Below, piece by piece: positions 16,125 to 24,948 of a DNA stretch of 54,252 nt (position 1 is the first letter of the stretch; each line of letters starts with the position of its first letter). Origin of the DNA: Bacteroides pyogenes DSM 20611 = JCM 6294 (GTDB lineage: Bacteria > Bacteroidota > Bacteroidia > Bacteroidales > Bacteroidaceae); contig NZ_ATZH01000030.1 in NCBI RefSeq assembly GCF_000428105.1, positions 1 through 54,252 of the forward strand. The letters are read 5' to 3'. The notes beneath the pieces were generated by a model. It saw only the letters and a program-made list of their open reading frames with translations. It made no database searches and was not told where the DNA came from. Position numbers and translations under genes: made by a program.

Positions 16125-17093
16125 ATGGAAAAGAAAGATTTAAGAATAGTATATATGGGTACTCCCGACTTTGCGGTGGAGAGTCTGCGCCAATTGGTGG
16201 AAGGCGGATATAAAGTGGCAGGCGTCATAACCATGCCCGATAAACCCGCCGGACGGGGACATAAGATACAGTATTCTCCGGTGAAGCAATACGCTTTGGG
16301 CCAGAATCTCCCGTTGTTGCAACCGCAGAACCTGAAGGATGAATCATTTATACAGTCGCTTCGCGACTGGAAAGCCGACCTGCAGATTGTGGTGGCTTTC
16401 CGCATGCTTCCGGAAGTGGTTTGGAATATGCCTCGCCTGGGCACTTTCAATCTTCACGCTTCGCTGTTGCCTCAGTATCGCGGAGCGGCGCCCATCAACT
16501 GGGCGGTGATAAACGGCGATACGGAGACGGGCATCACCACATTCTTTTTGAAGCACGAAATAGATACGGGCGAGGTGATCCGGCAGCAACGGGTGCCCAT
16601 TGCCGACACGGACAATGTGGAGGTGGTGTACGACAAACTGATGATGCTGGGCGGCAAGCTGGTTGTGGAGACAGTAGACGATATTCTGAACGACAGGGTG
16701 AAGCCGATGCCTCAGGAAGAGATGGCGGTGGCGGGCGAACTTCGTCCGGCTCCGAAGATTTTCAAGGAGACGTGCCGGATAGACTGGAACCGGCCGGTGA
16801 AAAAGATATACGACTTCGTGCGCGGACTGTCTCCGTATCCGGGCGCATGGACCGAATTGATTAGCCCGGAAGGCGAAACAGTGGTGCTGAAAATCTTCGA
16901 AAGCGAAAAAAACGTTGAAAAGCACGGACTTATTCCGGGAACCATCGTCACCGATGGAAAGAAGACAATCAAAATAGCCGTGCCCGACGGATTCCTCTCC
17001 ATCCTTTCGTTGCAACTGCCGGGTAAGAAACGTTTGAAAACGGACGAATTGCTTCGCGGATTCCGGCTGACCGAAGCGTATAAAGTAAATTGA
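16125..17093 (+). CDS. fmt: Methionyl-tRNA formyltransferase
   Basis: 322 residues. The N-terminal formyltransferase domain (1-about 190) begins with I-V-Y-M-G-T-P-D-F-A and carries the folate-site motif H-A-S-L-L-P-Q-Y-R-G-A-A-P-I (about 109-122) and H-E-I-D-T-G-E. The C-terminal tRNA-binding beta-barrel domain follows (about 205-315, G-L-S-P-Y-P-G-A-W). It formylates the initiator Met-tRNA using 10-formyl-tetrahydrofolate. It lies 73 bp behind the ClC gene and 98 bp ahead of rpe on the same strand, so a shared transcript is likely. Confidence 0.96.
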   Translation: MEKKDLRIVYMGTPDFAVESLRQLVEGGYKVAGVITMPDKPAGRGHKIQYSPVKQYALGQNLPLLQPQNLKDESFIQSLRDWKADLQIVVAFRMLPEVVWNMPRLGTFNLHASLLPQYRGAAPINWAVINGDTETGITTFFLKHEIDTGEVIRQQRVPIADTDNVEVVYDKLMMLGGKLVVETVDDILNDRVKPMPQEEMAVAGELRPAPKIFKETCRIDWNRPVKKIYDFVRGLSPYPGAWTELISPEGETVVLKIFESEKNVEKHGLIPGTIVTDGKKTIKIAVPDGFLSILSLQLPGKKRLKTDELLRGFRLTEAYKVN

Positions 17094-17191
17094 CTCTCCT
17101 CCGGTCGGAAGCAATGGGAAGCGCAATGCCGGCGTGAAAGTTTGTAAAAGCATAATGAACTTATTTCTAATCTAATAAAACAATAAGAAAA

Positions 17192-17842
17192 ATGAAACCA
17201 ATAATCGCTCCTTCTATTCTTTCCGCAGATTTCGGAAATCTGGCGAGAGACATTGAAATGATCAACCGCAGCGAAGCGGAGTGGGTGCATATCGACATAA
17301 TGGACGGCGTGTTTGTGCCGAATATCTCGTTTGGCTTCCCGGTCTTGAAGTACGTGGCAAAACTCAGCCGGAAGCCTTTGGATGTTCACCTGATGATTGT
17401 CAGTCCGGAGAAATTCATTCCCGAAGTAAAGGCGCTGGGCGCTCATACGATGAACGTACACTATGAGGCTTGTCCGCACCTGCACCGGGTGATTCAACAG
17501 ATCAGAGAAGCCGGAATGCAGCCGGCGGTGACGATCAACCCCGCTACGCCGGTGGATGTATTGAAAGATATTATCCGCGATGTCTACATGGTGTTGCTGA
17601 TGAGTGTGAATCCCGGATTCGGCGGACAGAAGTTTATCGAACATTCGCTGGAGAAAGTGCGTGAGCTGAAAGCATTGATAGAACGTACCGGTTCGCAGGC
17701 TTTGATTGAAGTAGACGGCGGAGTGAACCTCGAAACGGGTGCCCGCTTGGTAGAAGCCGGGGCCGATGCGCTGGTTGCAGGCAATGCAATTTTCGCCGAT
17801 CCTGAACCCGAGAAAATGATTCGGATGTTGCACGGATTATAG
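17192..17842 (+). CDS. rpe: Ribulose-phosphate 3-epimerase
   Basis: 216 residues, one TIM barrel. Active-site and metal motifs are present: S-I-L-S-A-D-F near the N-terminus, H-I-D-I-M-D-G-V-F-V-P-N (about 33-44), D-V-H-L-M-I, S-V-N-P-G-F-G-G-Q and E-V-D-G-G-V-N (about 174-180). It interconverts ribulose-5-phosphate and xylulose-5-phosphate in the pentose phosphate pathway. The gene is followed by the long 22-bp repeat array. Confidence 0.96.
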   Translation: MKPIIAPSILSADFGNLARDIEMINRSEAEWVHIDIMDGVFVPNISFGFPVLKYVAKLSRKPLDVHLMIVSPEKFIPEVKALGAHTMNVHYEACPHLHRVIQQIREAGMQPAVTINPATPVDVLKDIIRDVYMVLLMSVNPGFGGQKFIEHSLEKVRELKALIERTGSQALIEVDGGVNLETGARLVEAGADALVAGNAIFADPEPEKMIRMLHGL

Positions 17843-17933
17843 CAAAGTCGTTGCCGGACAGACTTCCGATTGTTTTTTTGCTCATTCAGCTCTTTACGAA
17901 AAAGCAATCGGATGTTGTTTTTAAAGCCTGCGG

Positions 17934-18433
17934 TGCTTGAAAACAGGATTTTGGTGCTTGGAATCAGGGCTTGTAATGTTTGAAATCAGCGTTTCTGATG
18001 CTTGAAAACAGAGGCTGTAATGTTTGAAAACAGAGCCTGTAATGTTTGAAAACAGAGCTTCTGATGTTTGAAAACAGAGCCTCTGATACTTGAAAACAGA
18101 GCTTCTGATGCTTGAAAACAGAGCTTCTGGTGCTTGAAAACAGAGCCTCTGATGCTTGAAAACAGAGCCTCTGATACTTGAAAACAGAGCCTCTGGTACT
18201 TGAAAACAGAGCCTCTGGTACTTGAAAACAGAGCTTCTGGTGCTTGAAAACAGAGCCTCTGATGTTTGGAAACAGAGCCTGTAATGTTTAAATCAAAGCC
18301 CGCCGTGTTTGGTTTGAAAGCCCGCCGCCTTTTTTTCAAAGCCCGCCGCCTTTTTTTTAAAGCCCGCCGTGTTTTTTTCAAAGCCCGCGGCCTTTTTTTC
18401 TAAGCATTGGCGCCTTTTTTTCGATCGACGGCC
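17934..18433. repeat. Tandem array of about 23 units with a 22-bp period
   Basis: Units begin at 17934, 17955, 17977, 17999, 18021 and then every 22 bases to 18285, later every 21-22 bases to 18413. The first 16 resemble TGCTTGAAAACAGAGCCTCT; the last ones resemble CCTTTTTTTCAAAGCCCGCC. The unit at 18285 begins like the first type and ends like the second, so both belong to one array in the same register. Units vary by point changes, and there are no unique spacers, so it is not CRISPR. Because 22 is not a multiple of three, long minus-strand reading frames arise from it; I regard the 131-codon frame at 17986-18381 as such an artefact. Function unknown. Confidence 0.92.
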
Positions 18434-18679
18434 TCTACAAACTATCTTTCTCTTTTTCAGCGACTTATATCCTTCCGAAGGAATGGAGATAAAAGGTCCT
18501 CTCTCCTATCCGTTTGGAGGATGGAAATGGCAGACTGCATGAAACTAAGAAAGAGAATCTTCTGAGGAGTCCGTACATGAGTGCGAAGAAGCGAAGGGAT
18601 TCGGCAGGTCTTGGAGCGGAACGATGCGGGAAAAGAATTTTTAAAAGCTTTATGTATCAATAACGGATTTGAAGCGATC
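18434..18679. other. Stretch between the repeat array and comEC
   Basis: No recognisable gene. It must contain the comEC promoter, but I could not find a convincing -7 element. An open frame continues upstream of the chosen comEC start to a GTG at 18581 without family resemblance. Confidence 0.4.
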
Positions 18680-20776
18680 ATGTTGCCTACTGCCTCGTTG
18701 CATCGATATCCTTACGTGCGTCTGCTTGCTCCATGGATAGCAGGCATTTTTTGCGGAGATCGGTTTTTCGACCGGCCGACGGGTTTGTCTCTCCCCGTTT
18801 TTCTCTTTGTGCTGTTTGCCGTGCTGTCTGTCGGGTGTCATTTCCTGAAGCGGCATACCCTACGGTGGTGTTTCGGATTGTCCGTAACGATGCTTTGTTT
18901 TGCCGGGGGATGGATTGCCATTACTCTTTCTCTCCGGCAGTCGGTTTACGCTTTTCCCGAAGGAGAAACGGCGTATCACCTATCTCTGTCCGACAAGCCC
19001 GAACGGAAAGCGAAGAGTTTCCTTTGCCGTGTCGATGTAAGGTCGTATCGCGATTCGCTGTCCGTTCGTCCGGTCTCTCGCCGGGCAATTGTTTATTTTC
19101 AGGCGGATTCCGCTGCGGCCGCCTTGCGCGAAGGAGACGAATTGCTGGTGTTCGCGCGCATTTCTCCGCCGGCAAACCGGAACAACTTCGATGAATTCGA
19201 CTATGCCCGCTTTCTCTTGCGTAAAGGGACAGCAGGTACGGGATACGCGGCTTCGGGCAAATGGACGAAACTCCCGATGCGCCGTCCTCCCGGGTGGCAT
19301 GGTCTGGCAGGCAACTATCGGGGGCAATTGCTCGATATTTATCGTTCGTTGGGTTTCGACGGTGATGAATTGGCTGTGCTTTCGGCGCTCACGGTAGGCG
19401 ATAAACGTGAATTGAGCGAAGACATCCGCGAAAGTTATTCGGTTGCCGGAGTCAGCCACGTATTGGCTTTGTCGGGTTTGCATATCGGCCTGCTGACCGG
19501 GTTGCTTCTATTCATCCTGAAGCCTTTGACAAGGCGTTCCCGTACAGGAAGAGTGGCGGGAGCAGTTCTGCTGACGGCCGTTTTGTGGCTTTTCGCCTTT
19601 GTCACCGGCTTCGCGCCATCGGTGGTTCGTTCCGTCTGCATGTTTTCCATCTGGATATCCGGCAGCCTGTTGGCAAGAAAGTCCTTGTCGGTCAACACGC
19701 TGGCTGCAACAGCTTTCGCCATGTTGCTCTATCGTCCGTCGTGGCTGTTCGATGTCGGGTTTCAATTGTCCTTTCTGGCGGTTGCTTCCATCCTGTTGTT
19801 GCATCCCGTTATCTATCCGCTTGTTTCGCTGAAAGGACGAACGGGCACATACATTGGCGGACTGATGAGTGTGTCCGTTGCGGCGCAAGTGGGCACGGCG
19901 CCGCTCGTTTGGGTTTACTTCTCCCGTTTTCCCGTGCATTTTCTGCTCACCAACCTCGTGGTTCTGCCGCTTGTCACAATCATTCTTTATGCGGCGGTCC
20001 TGATGCTGGCGCTCACTCCTTTTCCGGCGGCGCAGGCTGTCGCGGCGCTTCCTGTCCGTTTGCTGCTGAAAACACTCAACGGTTTTGTGCAGTGGGCGGA
20101 ACAGCTTCCTTACGCGTCGGTCGACCACATCCGGTTTAGCCCGGCGGAAGCCCTAATCGCCTACCTTTTTCTTATGTTTCTGCTATGCTTTGCGCACATG
20201 CGCCGGGCACGATACCTTCAGGCATGTCTTTTTTGCCTGCTATCGTTAGCCGCTTTCCGCGCGATAACGGATTGGCGCCATCGCCCGCAGCGGAGCATTG
20301 TCTTTTACAACCTGCCCAATTGCCCGGTTGTTCACTGCGTGGAGGGTGACGGGCGCTCGTGGCTGAGCTATGCGGACAGCGTGCCCGATACCGAAAGCTT
20401 GCGGCGCACGGCAGGACGCTTCTGGCAACGCAGCCGGCTGAACGAGCCGAAACATGTGATTGCCGACCATCGCGAAGGAAACTTCTTCATTCGCCAACGC
20501 CTGCTTACTTTCTACGATTGCCGTGTATGTATCGTTGCCGATAATCGCTGGCGCGGAAAAACAGCGCGCGGCCCGTTGCCGGTTCGTTACCTCTATCTTT
20601 GTCGCGGTTATGGCGGGCGGTTGCAAGAACTTGTCCCGCTGTTCGCCCCTTCGTGCGTGGTCATGGATGCGTCGCTTTCCGACCGGCGGAGGCGTCTTTT
20701 CGAAAAAGAATGCGAACAATTGGGAATCCGCTTTATCTCCTTGCCCGATAAAGGTTCTGTCCGGTTTTTGCTTTAA
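18680..20776 (+). CDS. comEC: ComEC/Rec2-family membrane protein
   Basis: 698 residues: N-terminal helices (about 10-90), a soluble OB-fold-like DUF4131 part (about 95-215), the competence membrane domain (about 225-520, with S-H-V-L-A-L-S-G-L-H-I-G and G-F-A-P-S-V-V-R), and a C-terminal soluble tail. ComEC forms the inner-membrane channel for single-stranded DNA uptake. The tail (about 545-698) sits where other ComEC proteins have a metallo-beta-lactamase-like domain, but I see no H-x-H-x-D-H motif, so a nuclease activity there is unlikely. ATG 18680 was chosen because M-L-P-T-A-S-L-H-R-Y-P precedes the first helix. The gene is visibly more GC-rich than its neighbours. Confidence 0.88.
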   Translation: MLPTASLHRYPYVRLLAPWIAGIFCGDRFFDRPTGLSLPVFLFVLFAVLSVGCHFLKRHTLRWCFGLSVTMLCFAGGWIAITLSLRQSVYAFPEGETAYHLSLSDKPERKAKSFLCRVDVRSYRDSLSVRPVSRRAIVYFQADSAAAALREGDELLVFARISPPANRNNFDEFDYARFLLRKGTAGTGYAASGKWTKLPMRRPPGWHGLAGNYRGQLLDIYRSLGFDGDELAVLSALTVGDKRELSEDIRESYSVAGVSHVLALSGLHIGLLTGLLLFILKPLTRRSRTGRVAGAVLLTAVLWLFAFVTGFAPSVVRSVCMFSIWISGSLLARKSLSVNTLAATAFAMLLYRPSWLFDVGFQLSFLAVASILLLHPVIYPLVSLKGRTGTYIGGLMSVSVAAQVGTAPLVWVYFSRFPVHFLLTNLVVLPLVTIILYAAVLMLALTPFPAAQAVAALPVRLLLKTLNGFVQWAEQLPYASVDHIRFSPAEALIAYLFLMFLLCFAHMRRARYLQACLFCLLSLAAFRAITDWRHRPQRSIVFYNLPNCPVVHCVEGDGRSWLSYADSVPDTESLRRTAGRFWQRSRLNEPKHVIADHREGNFFIRQRLLTFYDCRVCIVADNRWRGKTARGPLPVRYLYLCRGYGGRLQELVPLFAPSCVVMDASLSDRRRRLFEKECEQLGIRFISLPDKGSVRFLL

Positions 20777-20800
20777 GTACGGAGAAATATTGTACATTTG
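20767..20800 (+). promoter_or_regulatory. Promoter upstream of the DHH phosphoesterase gene
   Basis: TTTG at 20767-20770 and TACATTTG at 20793-20800, followed by C, are separated by 22 bases. Transcription would start near 20806, giving a leader of about 185 bases before the gene at 20991. The leader contains a GC-rich foldable segment and a small reading frame (20810-20929). Confidence 0.5.
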
Positions 20801-20809
20801 CGGAAATTA

Positions 20810-20929
20810 ATGAAAGTGTGCCGGAAACCGCCGGAGTTCATCCGGGCAGCTTACGTCTGCCGGCGGAAAGACAAATGCCGGGAAAGGATTTGGCTATGCT
20901 TTCGTGACAGAATGAAAAGATTAAACTAA
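20810..20929 (+). CDS. Possible small protein or leader peptide, Cys/Arg-rich
   Basis: A 39-codon frame starts 9 bases after a good -7 element and ends 61 bases before the DHH gene. It encodes a very basic peptide with four Cys (positions 4, 17, 23 and 30) and many Arg/Lys. Its DNA includes a GC-rich segment that can fold (CCGCC with GGCGG, GGCAG with CTGCC). It resembles no family I know. It may be a real small protein, a regulatory upstream frame, or a chance reading of a structured leader. Confidence 0.25.
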   Translation: MKVCRKPPEFIRAAYVCRRKDKCRERIWLCFRDRMKRLN

Positions 20930-20990
20930 CAAAAAACGTGGCAATCTCGATTGGGAAACTCGCAGTCGGCGTTTGCCGCCTCATTGAACC

Positions 20991-22028
20991 ATGCTGACCA
21001 AAGTTATAGAACAGGCAAAAATAGACCATTTCAGCAAATGGTTTGTACGCGCCGATAAAGTCGTAATCGTATCCCATGTATCTCCTGATGGCGACGCCAT
21101 CGGATCGTCGTTAGGGTTGTACCATTTTCTTGAATCACAGGAAAAAACGGTCCATGTGATAGTTCCCAACGCTTTCCCCGACTTCCTGAAATGGATGCCG
21201 GGTAGCAAAGATATTCTGCTGTACGATCGTTACAAAGACTTTGCCGATAAACTGATTGCCGAGGCGGATGTGATTTGCTGCCTGGATTTCAACACCCTGA
21301 AGCGCATCGATGCGATGGAAGATGCCGTAGCTGCATCTCCCGCCCGCAAGATATTGATCGATCACCACTTGTATCCGGACGATTTTTGCCGGATCACCAT
21401 GTCCTATCCCGTTATTTCTTCCACTTCCGAGTTGGTGTTTCGCCTTATCTGCCGCATGGGCTATTTCGGCGATATCACGAAAGAGGGAGCCGAATGTATT
21501 TACACCGGCATGATGACCGATACGGGCGGATTTACTTATAACTCGAACAACCGGGAGATTTATTTCATTATCGGCGAATTGCTCTCTAAAGGAATAGACA
21601 AGGACGATATTTACCGGAAAGTGTACAACACCTACTCTGAGAGCCGGTTGCGATTGATGGGCTACGTCCTGTCCAACATGCGGGTTTATTCCGATTGTAA
21701 TGCGGCCTTGATTACATTGACCAAAGAAGAGCAGGGCAAGTTTGACTATGTGAAAGGCGACAGCGAAGGCTTTGTCAACATTCCTCTCTCTATCAAGAAC
21801 GTTTGTTTCTCCTGCTTCTTGCGCGAAGATACCGAAAAACCGATAATCAAGATATCGCTTCGTTCTGTCGGCAAATTTCCCTGCAACGAGTTGGCGGCGG
21901 AATTCTTTAACGGAGGCGGGCATTTGAACGCTTCGGGCGGTGAGTTCTTCGGCACGATGGAGGAGGCCAAGGCGGTGTTCGAACAAGCCCTTGCCAAGTA
22001 TAAGCCTTTACTGACCGCGAACGAGTGA
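20991..22028 (+). CDS. nrnA: DHH/DHHA1-family phosphoesterase (NrnA-like)
   Basis: 345 residues. The DHH domain has H-V-S-P-D-G-D-A-I-G-S at 29-39, C-C-L-D-F-N near 92 and the L-I-D-H-H signature near 119-123; the DHHA1 domain ends with G-G-G-H-L-N-A-S-G-G near 308-317. NrnA-type enzymes degrade short oligoribonucleotides (nanoRNA) and also remove the 3'-phosphate of pAp. Related proteins that cleave cyclic di-nucleotides usually carry extra domains, which are absent here, so NrnA is the better choice. It has its own promoter behind comEC. Confidence 0.88.
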   Translation: MLTKVIEQAKIDHFSKWFVRADKVVIVSHVSPDGDAIGSSLGLYHFLESQEKTVHVIVPNAFPDFLKWMPGSKDILLYDRYKDFADKLIAEADVICCLDFNTLKRIDAMEDAVAASPARKILIDHHLYPDDFCRITMSYPVISSTSELVFRLICRMGYFGDITKEGAECIYTGMMTDTGGFTYNSNNREIYFIIGELLSKGIDKDDIYRKVYNTYSESRLRLMGYVLSNMRVYSDCNAALITLTKEEQGKFDYVKGDSEGFVNIPLSIKNVCFSCFLREDTEKPIIKISLRSVGKFPCNELAAEFFNGGGHLNASGGEFFGTMEEAKAVFEQALAKYKPLLTANE

Positions 22029-22113
22029 AAAAGTGAAGGTTAAAAGAGGATAGGAAAAGGTTAAAAGATACGAACTTTCGACCAAGCTATCCATACTTTC
22101 CGTGAATTTGAAA

Positions 22114-22121
22114 TACATTTG
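22114..22121 (+). promoter_or_regulatory. -7 element before the DUF4827 gene
   Basis: TACATTTG fits the Bacteroides -7 consensus and lies 26 bases before the ATG at 22148. No convincing -33 element was found at the expected distance. Confidence 0.45.
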
Positions 22122-22147
22122 TACAGAATATATCTAAATGGCAGATA

Positions 22148-22804
22148 ATGAAGAAACTTATATTTATATTGATTTCCTTGTGGGTAGCGGGAAGCCTGTT
22201 CCAATCGTGCGATAACACGAAAACTTACGCAGAAATGCTGGAAGAAGAAAGAGATGCGGTGAAAAAGTTTATTAAAGACAGCGCTATCCATGTCATTTCA
22301 TTGGAAGAATTTGAAAAAGATACCATCACAGCTTCGAAAGAAGCGGGAGATGATTTCGATGAGTTCGTGGCTTTTTCCAACGGAGTTTATCTTCAAATCA
22401 TAAACCGGGGCGATAAAACGACGAAAGAACGCTTCAGGGATGGAGAAGAAATCTGCGCCCGTTATTTGGAAAAGAATGTGGCGACACGCGAAACGGCTTG
22501 TTTCAACATCTTTCAACCCGACTGGGCAGACGCAAATCAGACATATACGCAACCGGCAGTTTTCCGTTATGTAGATAACGGCGTATCATCCGCTTACGGC
22601 ATTTTTACCGAAATGGATTATATGTGGTCAAAGTATTATGGAAGTTCTGCCGTGCCTGCCGGATGGTTGCTTTCTTTGCCTTATCTTTGGGATAACGCGC
22701 GCATCCGACTCATCATACCGTCGAAAATGGGACACTCTTCCGCGCAACGGTATGTCACTCCTTACTATTATTATATTCAAGGGTTCTCGAAAGCGGAAAG
22801 CTAA
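22148..22804 (+). CDS. DUF4827-family lipoprotein
   Basis: 218 residues with a lipoprotein signal peptide (helix about 4-17, then F-Q-S-C, Cys at about 21). The mature part starts with a charged helical stretch (Y-A-E-M-L-E-E-E-R-D-A-V) and continues with a globular domain that matches my knowledge of DUF4827, a Bacteroidales family found directly ahead of glmM. The fold may be related to FKBP-type proteins, but no catalytic residues can be named. It is 36 bp ahead of glmM, so co-transcription is likely and a role in the cell envelope is plausible. Confidence 0.75.
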   Translation: MKKLIFILISLWVAGSLFQSCDNTKTYAEMLEEERDAVKKFIKDSAIHVISLEEFEKDTITASKEAGDDFDEFVAFSNGVYLQIINRGDKTTKERFRDGEEICARYLEKNVATRETACFNIFQPDWADANQTYTQPAVFRYVDNGVSSAYGIFTEMDYMWSKYYGSSAVPAGWLLSLPYLWDNARIRLIIPSKMGHSSAQRYVTPYYYYIQGFSKAES

Positions 22805-22840
22805 GAACACTTACATTAAACATATTATTTAGTTAACACC

Positions 22841-24229
22841 ATGACTCTAATCAAATCGATTTCCGGAATCCGCGGTACCATTGGCGGAGGGGCGGGTGAA
22901 GGATTGAATCCGCTCGATATTGTAAAATTCACTTCTGCGTATGCTACGTTGATTCGCAAGACTTGCAAAGTTAAAAGCAATAAGATTGTTGTAGGGCGCG
23001 ACGCCCGCATTTCCGGCGAAATGGTAAAGAACGTAGTAGTGGGAACCCTCATGGGAATGGGATGGGACGTAGTCGATATCGATTTGGCTTCTACTCCGAC
23101 TACCGAACTTGCCGTGACGATGGAAGGCGCTTCGGGAGGTATTATCCTGACGGCTTCGCATAACCCCAGACAGTGGAACGCGCTTAAACTTTTGAACGAA
23201 CGAGGCGAGTTCCTGAACGCTGCCGAAGGTGAGGAGGTTCTTCGCATTGCCGAAGCGGAAGAATTCGACTATGCCGATGTAGACCGCTTGGGTTCTTACC
23301 GCCAAGACCTCTCTTACAACCAAAAACATATCGACAGTGTATTGGCTCTCGAACTGGTGGATGTGGAGGCCATCAAGAAGGCGAATTTCCGCGTGGCGAT
23401 TGATGCCGTGAACTCTGTGGGGGGAATCATTCTTCCCGAATTGCTCGAACGCCTTGGAGTGAAACATGTGGAAAAACTCTACTGTGAACCTACCGGAGAT
23501 TTCCGGCATAACCCCGAACCGCTTGAGAAAAACTTGGGCGACATCATGAACCTGATGAAAAGCGGCAAGGCGGACGTGGCTTTTGTGGTAGACCCGGACG
23601 TAGACCGTCTGGCAATGATTTGCGAAGACGGAACGATGTACGGCGAGGAATATACGTTGGTGACGGTGGCCGATTATGTGTTGAAGCATACTCCGGGCAA
23701 TACGGTTTCCAACTTAAGCTCGACCCGTGCTTTGCGCGACGTGACACGCAAATACGGAATGGAATACAATGCTTCTGCCGTGGGCGAAGTGAATGTGGTG
23801 ACGAAGATGAAAGAAACAAACGCCGTAATCGGCGGTGAAGGCAACGGAGGAGTTATTTATCCGGCAAGCCACTACGGACGCGATGCCTTGGTGGGTATCG
23901 CTTTATTCCTCAGTCATCTGGCTCATGAGGGCAAGAAAGTGAGCGAACTTCGCGCTACGTATCCTCCTTATTTTATCGCAAAAAACAAGGTAGACCTGAC
24001 TCCCGGAATAGATGTGGACGCTATCTTGGCTAAAGTGAAGGCACTTTATAAGAATGAAGAAATCAATGATATCGACGGAGTGAAAATTGACTTTGCCGAC
24101 AAGTGGGTACACCTGCGCAAGAGCAACACCGAACCGATTATCCGTGTGTACAGCGAAGCTTCAACGATGGAAGCGGCGGAGGAAATCGGACGGCAGATTA
24201 TGGATGTTATCAACGAACTGGCAAAATAA
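22841..24229 (+). CDS. glmM: Phosphoglucosamine mutase
   Basis: 462 residues of the alpha-D-phosphohexomutase family. The phosphoserine loop T-A-S-H-N-P (about 104-109), the metal loop D-P-D-V-D-R (about 250-255), the sugar loop G-G-E-G-N-G-G (about 330-336) and the phosphate-binding R-K-S-N-T-E-P (about 427-433) are all present. It converts glucosamine-6-phosphate to glucosamine-1-phosphate for UDP-GlcNAc and hence peptidoglycan and LPS. A phosphomannomutase/phosphoglucomutase role cannot be ruled out from motifs alone, but the length and the DUF4827 neighbour favour GlmM. A strong terminator follows. Confidence 0.88.
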   Translation: MTLIKSISGIRGTIGGGAGEGLNPLDIVKFTSAYATLIRKTCKVKSNKIVVGRDARISGEMVKNVVVGTLMGMGWDVVDIDLASTPTTELAVTMEGASGGIILTASHNPRQWNALKLLNERGEFLNAAEGEEVLRIAEAEEFDYADVDRLGSYRQDLSYNQKHIDSVLALELVDVEAIKKANFRVAIDAVNSVGGIILPELLERLGVKHVEKLYCEPTGDFRHNPEPLEKNLGDIMNLMKSGKADVAFVVDPDVDRLAMICEDGTMYGEEYTLVTVADYVLKHTPGNTVSNLSSTRALRDVTRKYGMEYNASAVGEVNVVTKMKETNAVIGGEGNGGVIYPASHYGRDALVGIALFLSHLAHEGKKVSELRATYPPYFIAKNKVDLTPGIDVDAILAKVKALYKNEEINDIDGVKIDFADKWVHLRKSNTEPIIRVYSEASTMEAAEEIGRQIMDVINELAK

Positions 24230-24274
24230 AACTCTGCTTTAACACACACTTTTTAAGGAAGCAGATAAACCATG

Positions 24275-24326
24275 AAAGCCGGTATGTGAAATGATTGATA
24301 TATCTCATTTCACATACCGGCTTTTA
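24275..24326 (+). terminator. Terminator behind glmM with a 20-bp perfect stem
   Basis: Bases 24275-24294 pair without mismatch with 24305-24324 across a 10-base loop; the outer arm ends in CTTTTA. The stem begins with AAAGCCGG, so the structure can terminate on either strand and serves both glmM and the convergent small membrane protein gene. Confidence 0.88.
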
Positions 24327-24476
24327 TGGTTATAGCACATTGACTGAATATCCCTTTTTATCTCAAGACTGTACCTCTTTCATTAGCAATCATGCCCCAA
24401 CGCTTGTCTTTTATAAAATATTTTTTTTAAAGCAGAGCTTTCAAAAATCAGTTTGTAAGGTAAAGGAAAATGGAAA

Positions 24477-24857
24477 TCATACATTCTTTCGCGCATAAAA
24501 TCTTGTCCATGGAGCAAATTTCCTCCTTCTAAAATACATTCTATCATTGCTGAATTTCTTAGCCTCTTTATCGAAAGACGAAACTTTTATCAAAAAAAGC
24601 TCCAACCAATACAGAATATGATAAGCGGACGGAATAAGTAATAGAAACCACCATGAAAAAAGACAAGCCAAAACAAAGGCCGGCAGTGCCGCAAGAAGCA
24701 TGCATTCCATATATTGTCTTTTATGGATGAGCATTTCCATCTCTTCCCAATATTCACAATGTTTATGATAGGTAAAGCAGATTCCGAAAAGCATAAAATA
24801 ATGTTTATTTTCTGCTTTTACAAAAAGCTTTGCAAGTCGACTATTATATATAATCAT
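24477..24857 (-). CDS. Small predicted membrane protein, unknown function
   Basis: 126 residues. Two adjacent hydrophobic segments (about 51-70 and 69-92, with L-L-A-A-L-P-A-F-V-L-A-C-L-F and W-W-F-L-L-L-I-P) form a helical hairpin, followed by a basic C-terminal tail (F-R-R-R-K-F-A-P-W). The N-terminal part contains I-I-Y-N-S-R-L-A-K and several Cys/His. I do not recognise a family. It has an ATG start and protein-like composition, and lies between the glmM terminator and the OmpA-family gene, on the latter's strand but 91 bp behind it. Confidence 0.55.
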   Translation of the reverse strand: MIIYNSRLAKLFVKAENKHYFMLFGICFTYHKHCEYWEEMEMLIHKRQYMECMLLAALPAFVLACLFSWWFLLLIPSAYHILYWLELFLIKVSSFDKEAKKFSNDRMYFRRRKFAPWTRFYARKNV

Positions 24858-24948
24858 TCTTTTTTGTAATAAAACAGTTTAGGCAAAAAAAATGTGAGAG
24901 GAAACACCCCTTTTCCCCTCACACACTCAGAAATAAATGAATACGAAA

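Noticed and set aside
17986..18381. A 131-codon minus-strand reading frame with an apparent 22-residue repeat
   Set aside because: It is created by the 22-bp tandem repeat: since 22 is not divisible by three, all frames of the array recur every 66 bases and stay open if one unit set has no stop. There is no start signal and no plausible protein.
17934..18433. CRISPR-like array
   Set aside because: Units follow each other without unique spacers, unit sequences drift, and no cas gene is in the window.
20806..20990. Riboswitch in the GC-rich leader before the DHH phosphoesterase gene
   Set aside because: The hairpin is real, but none of the conserved segments of cobalamin, TPP, SAM or purine riboswitches can be found.
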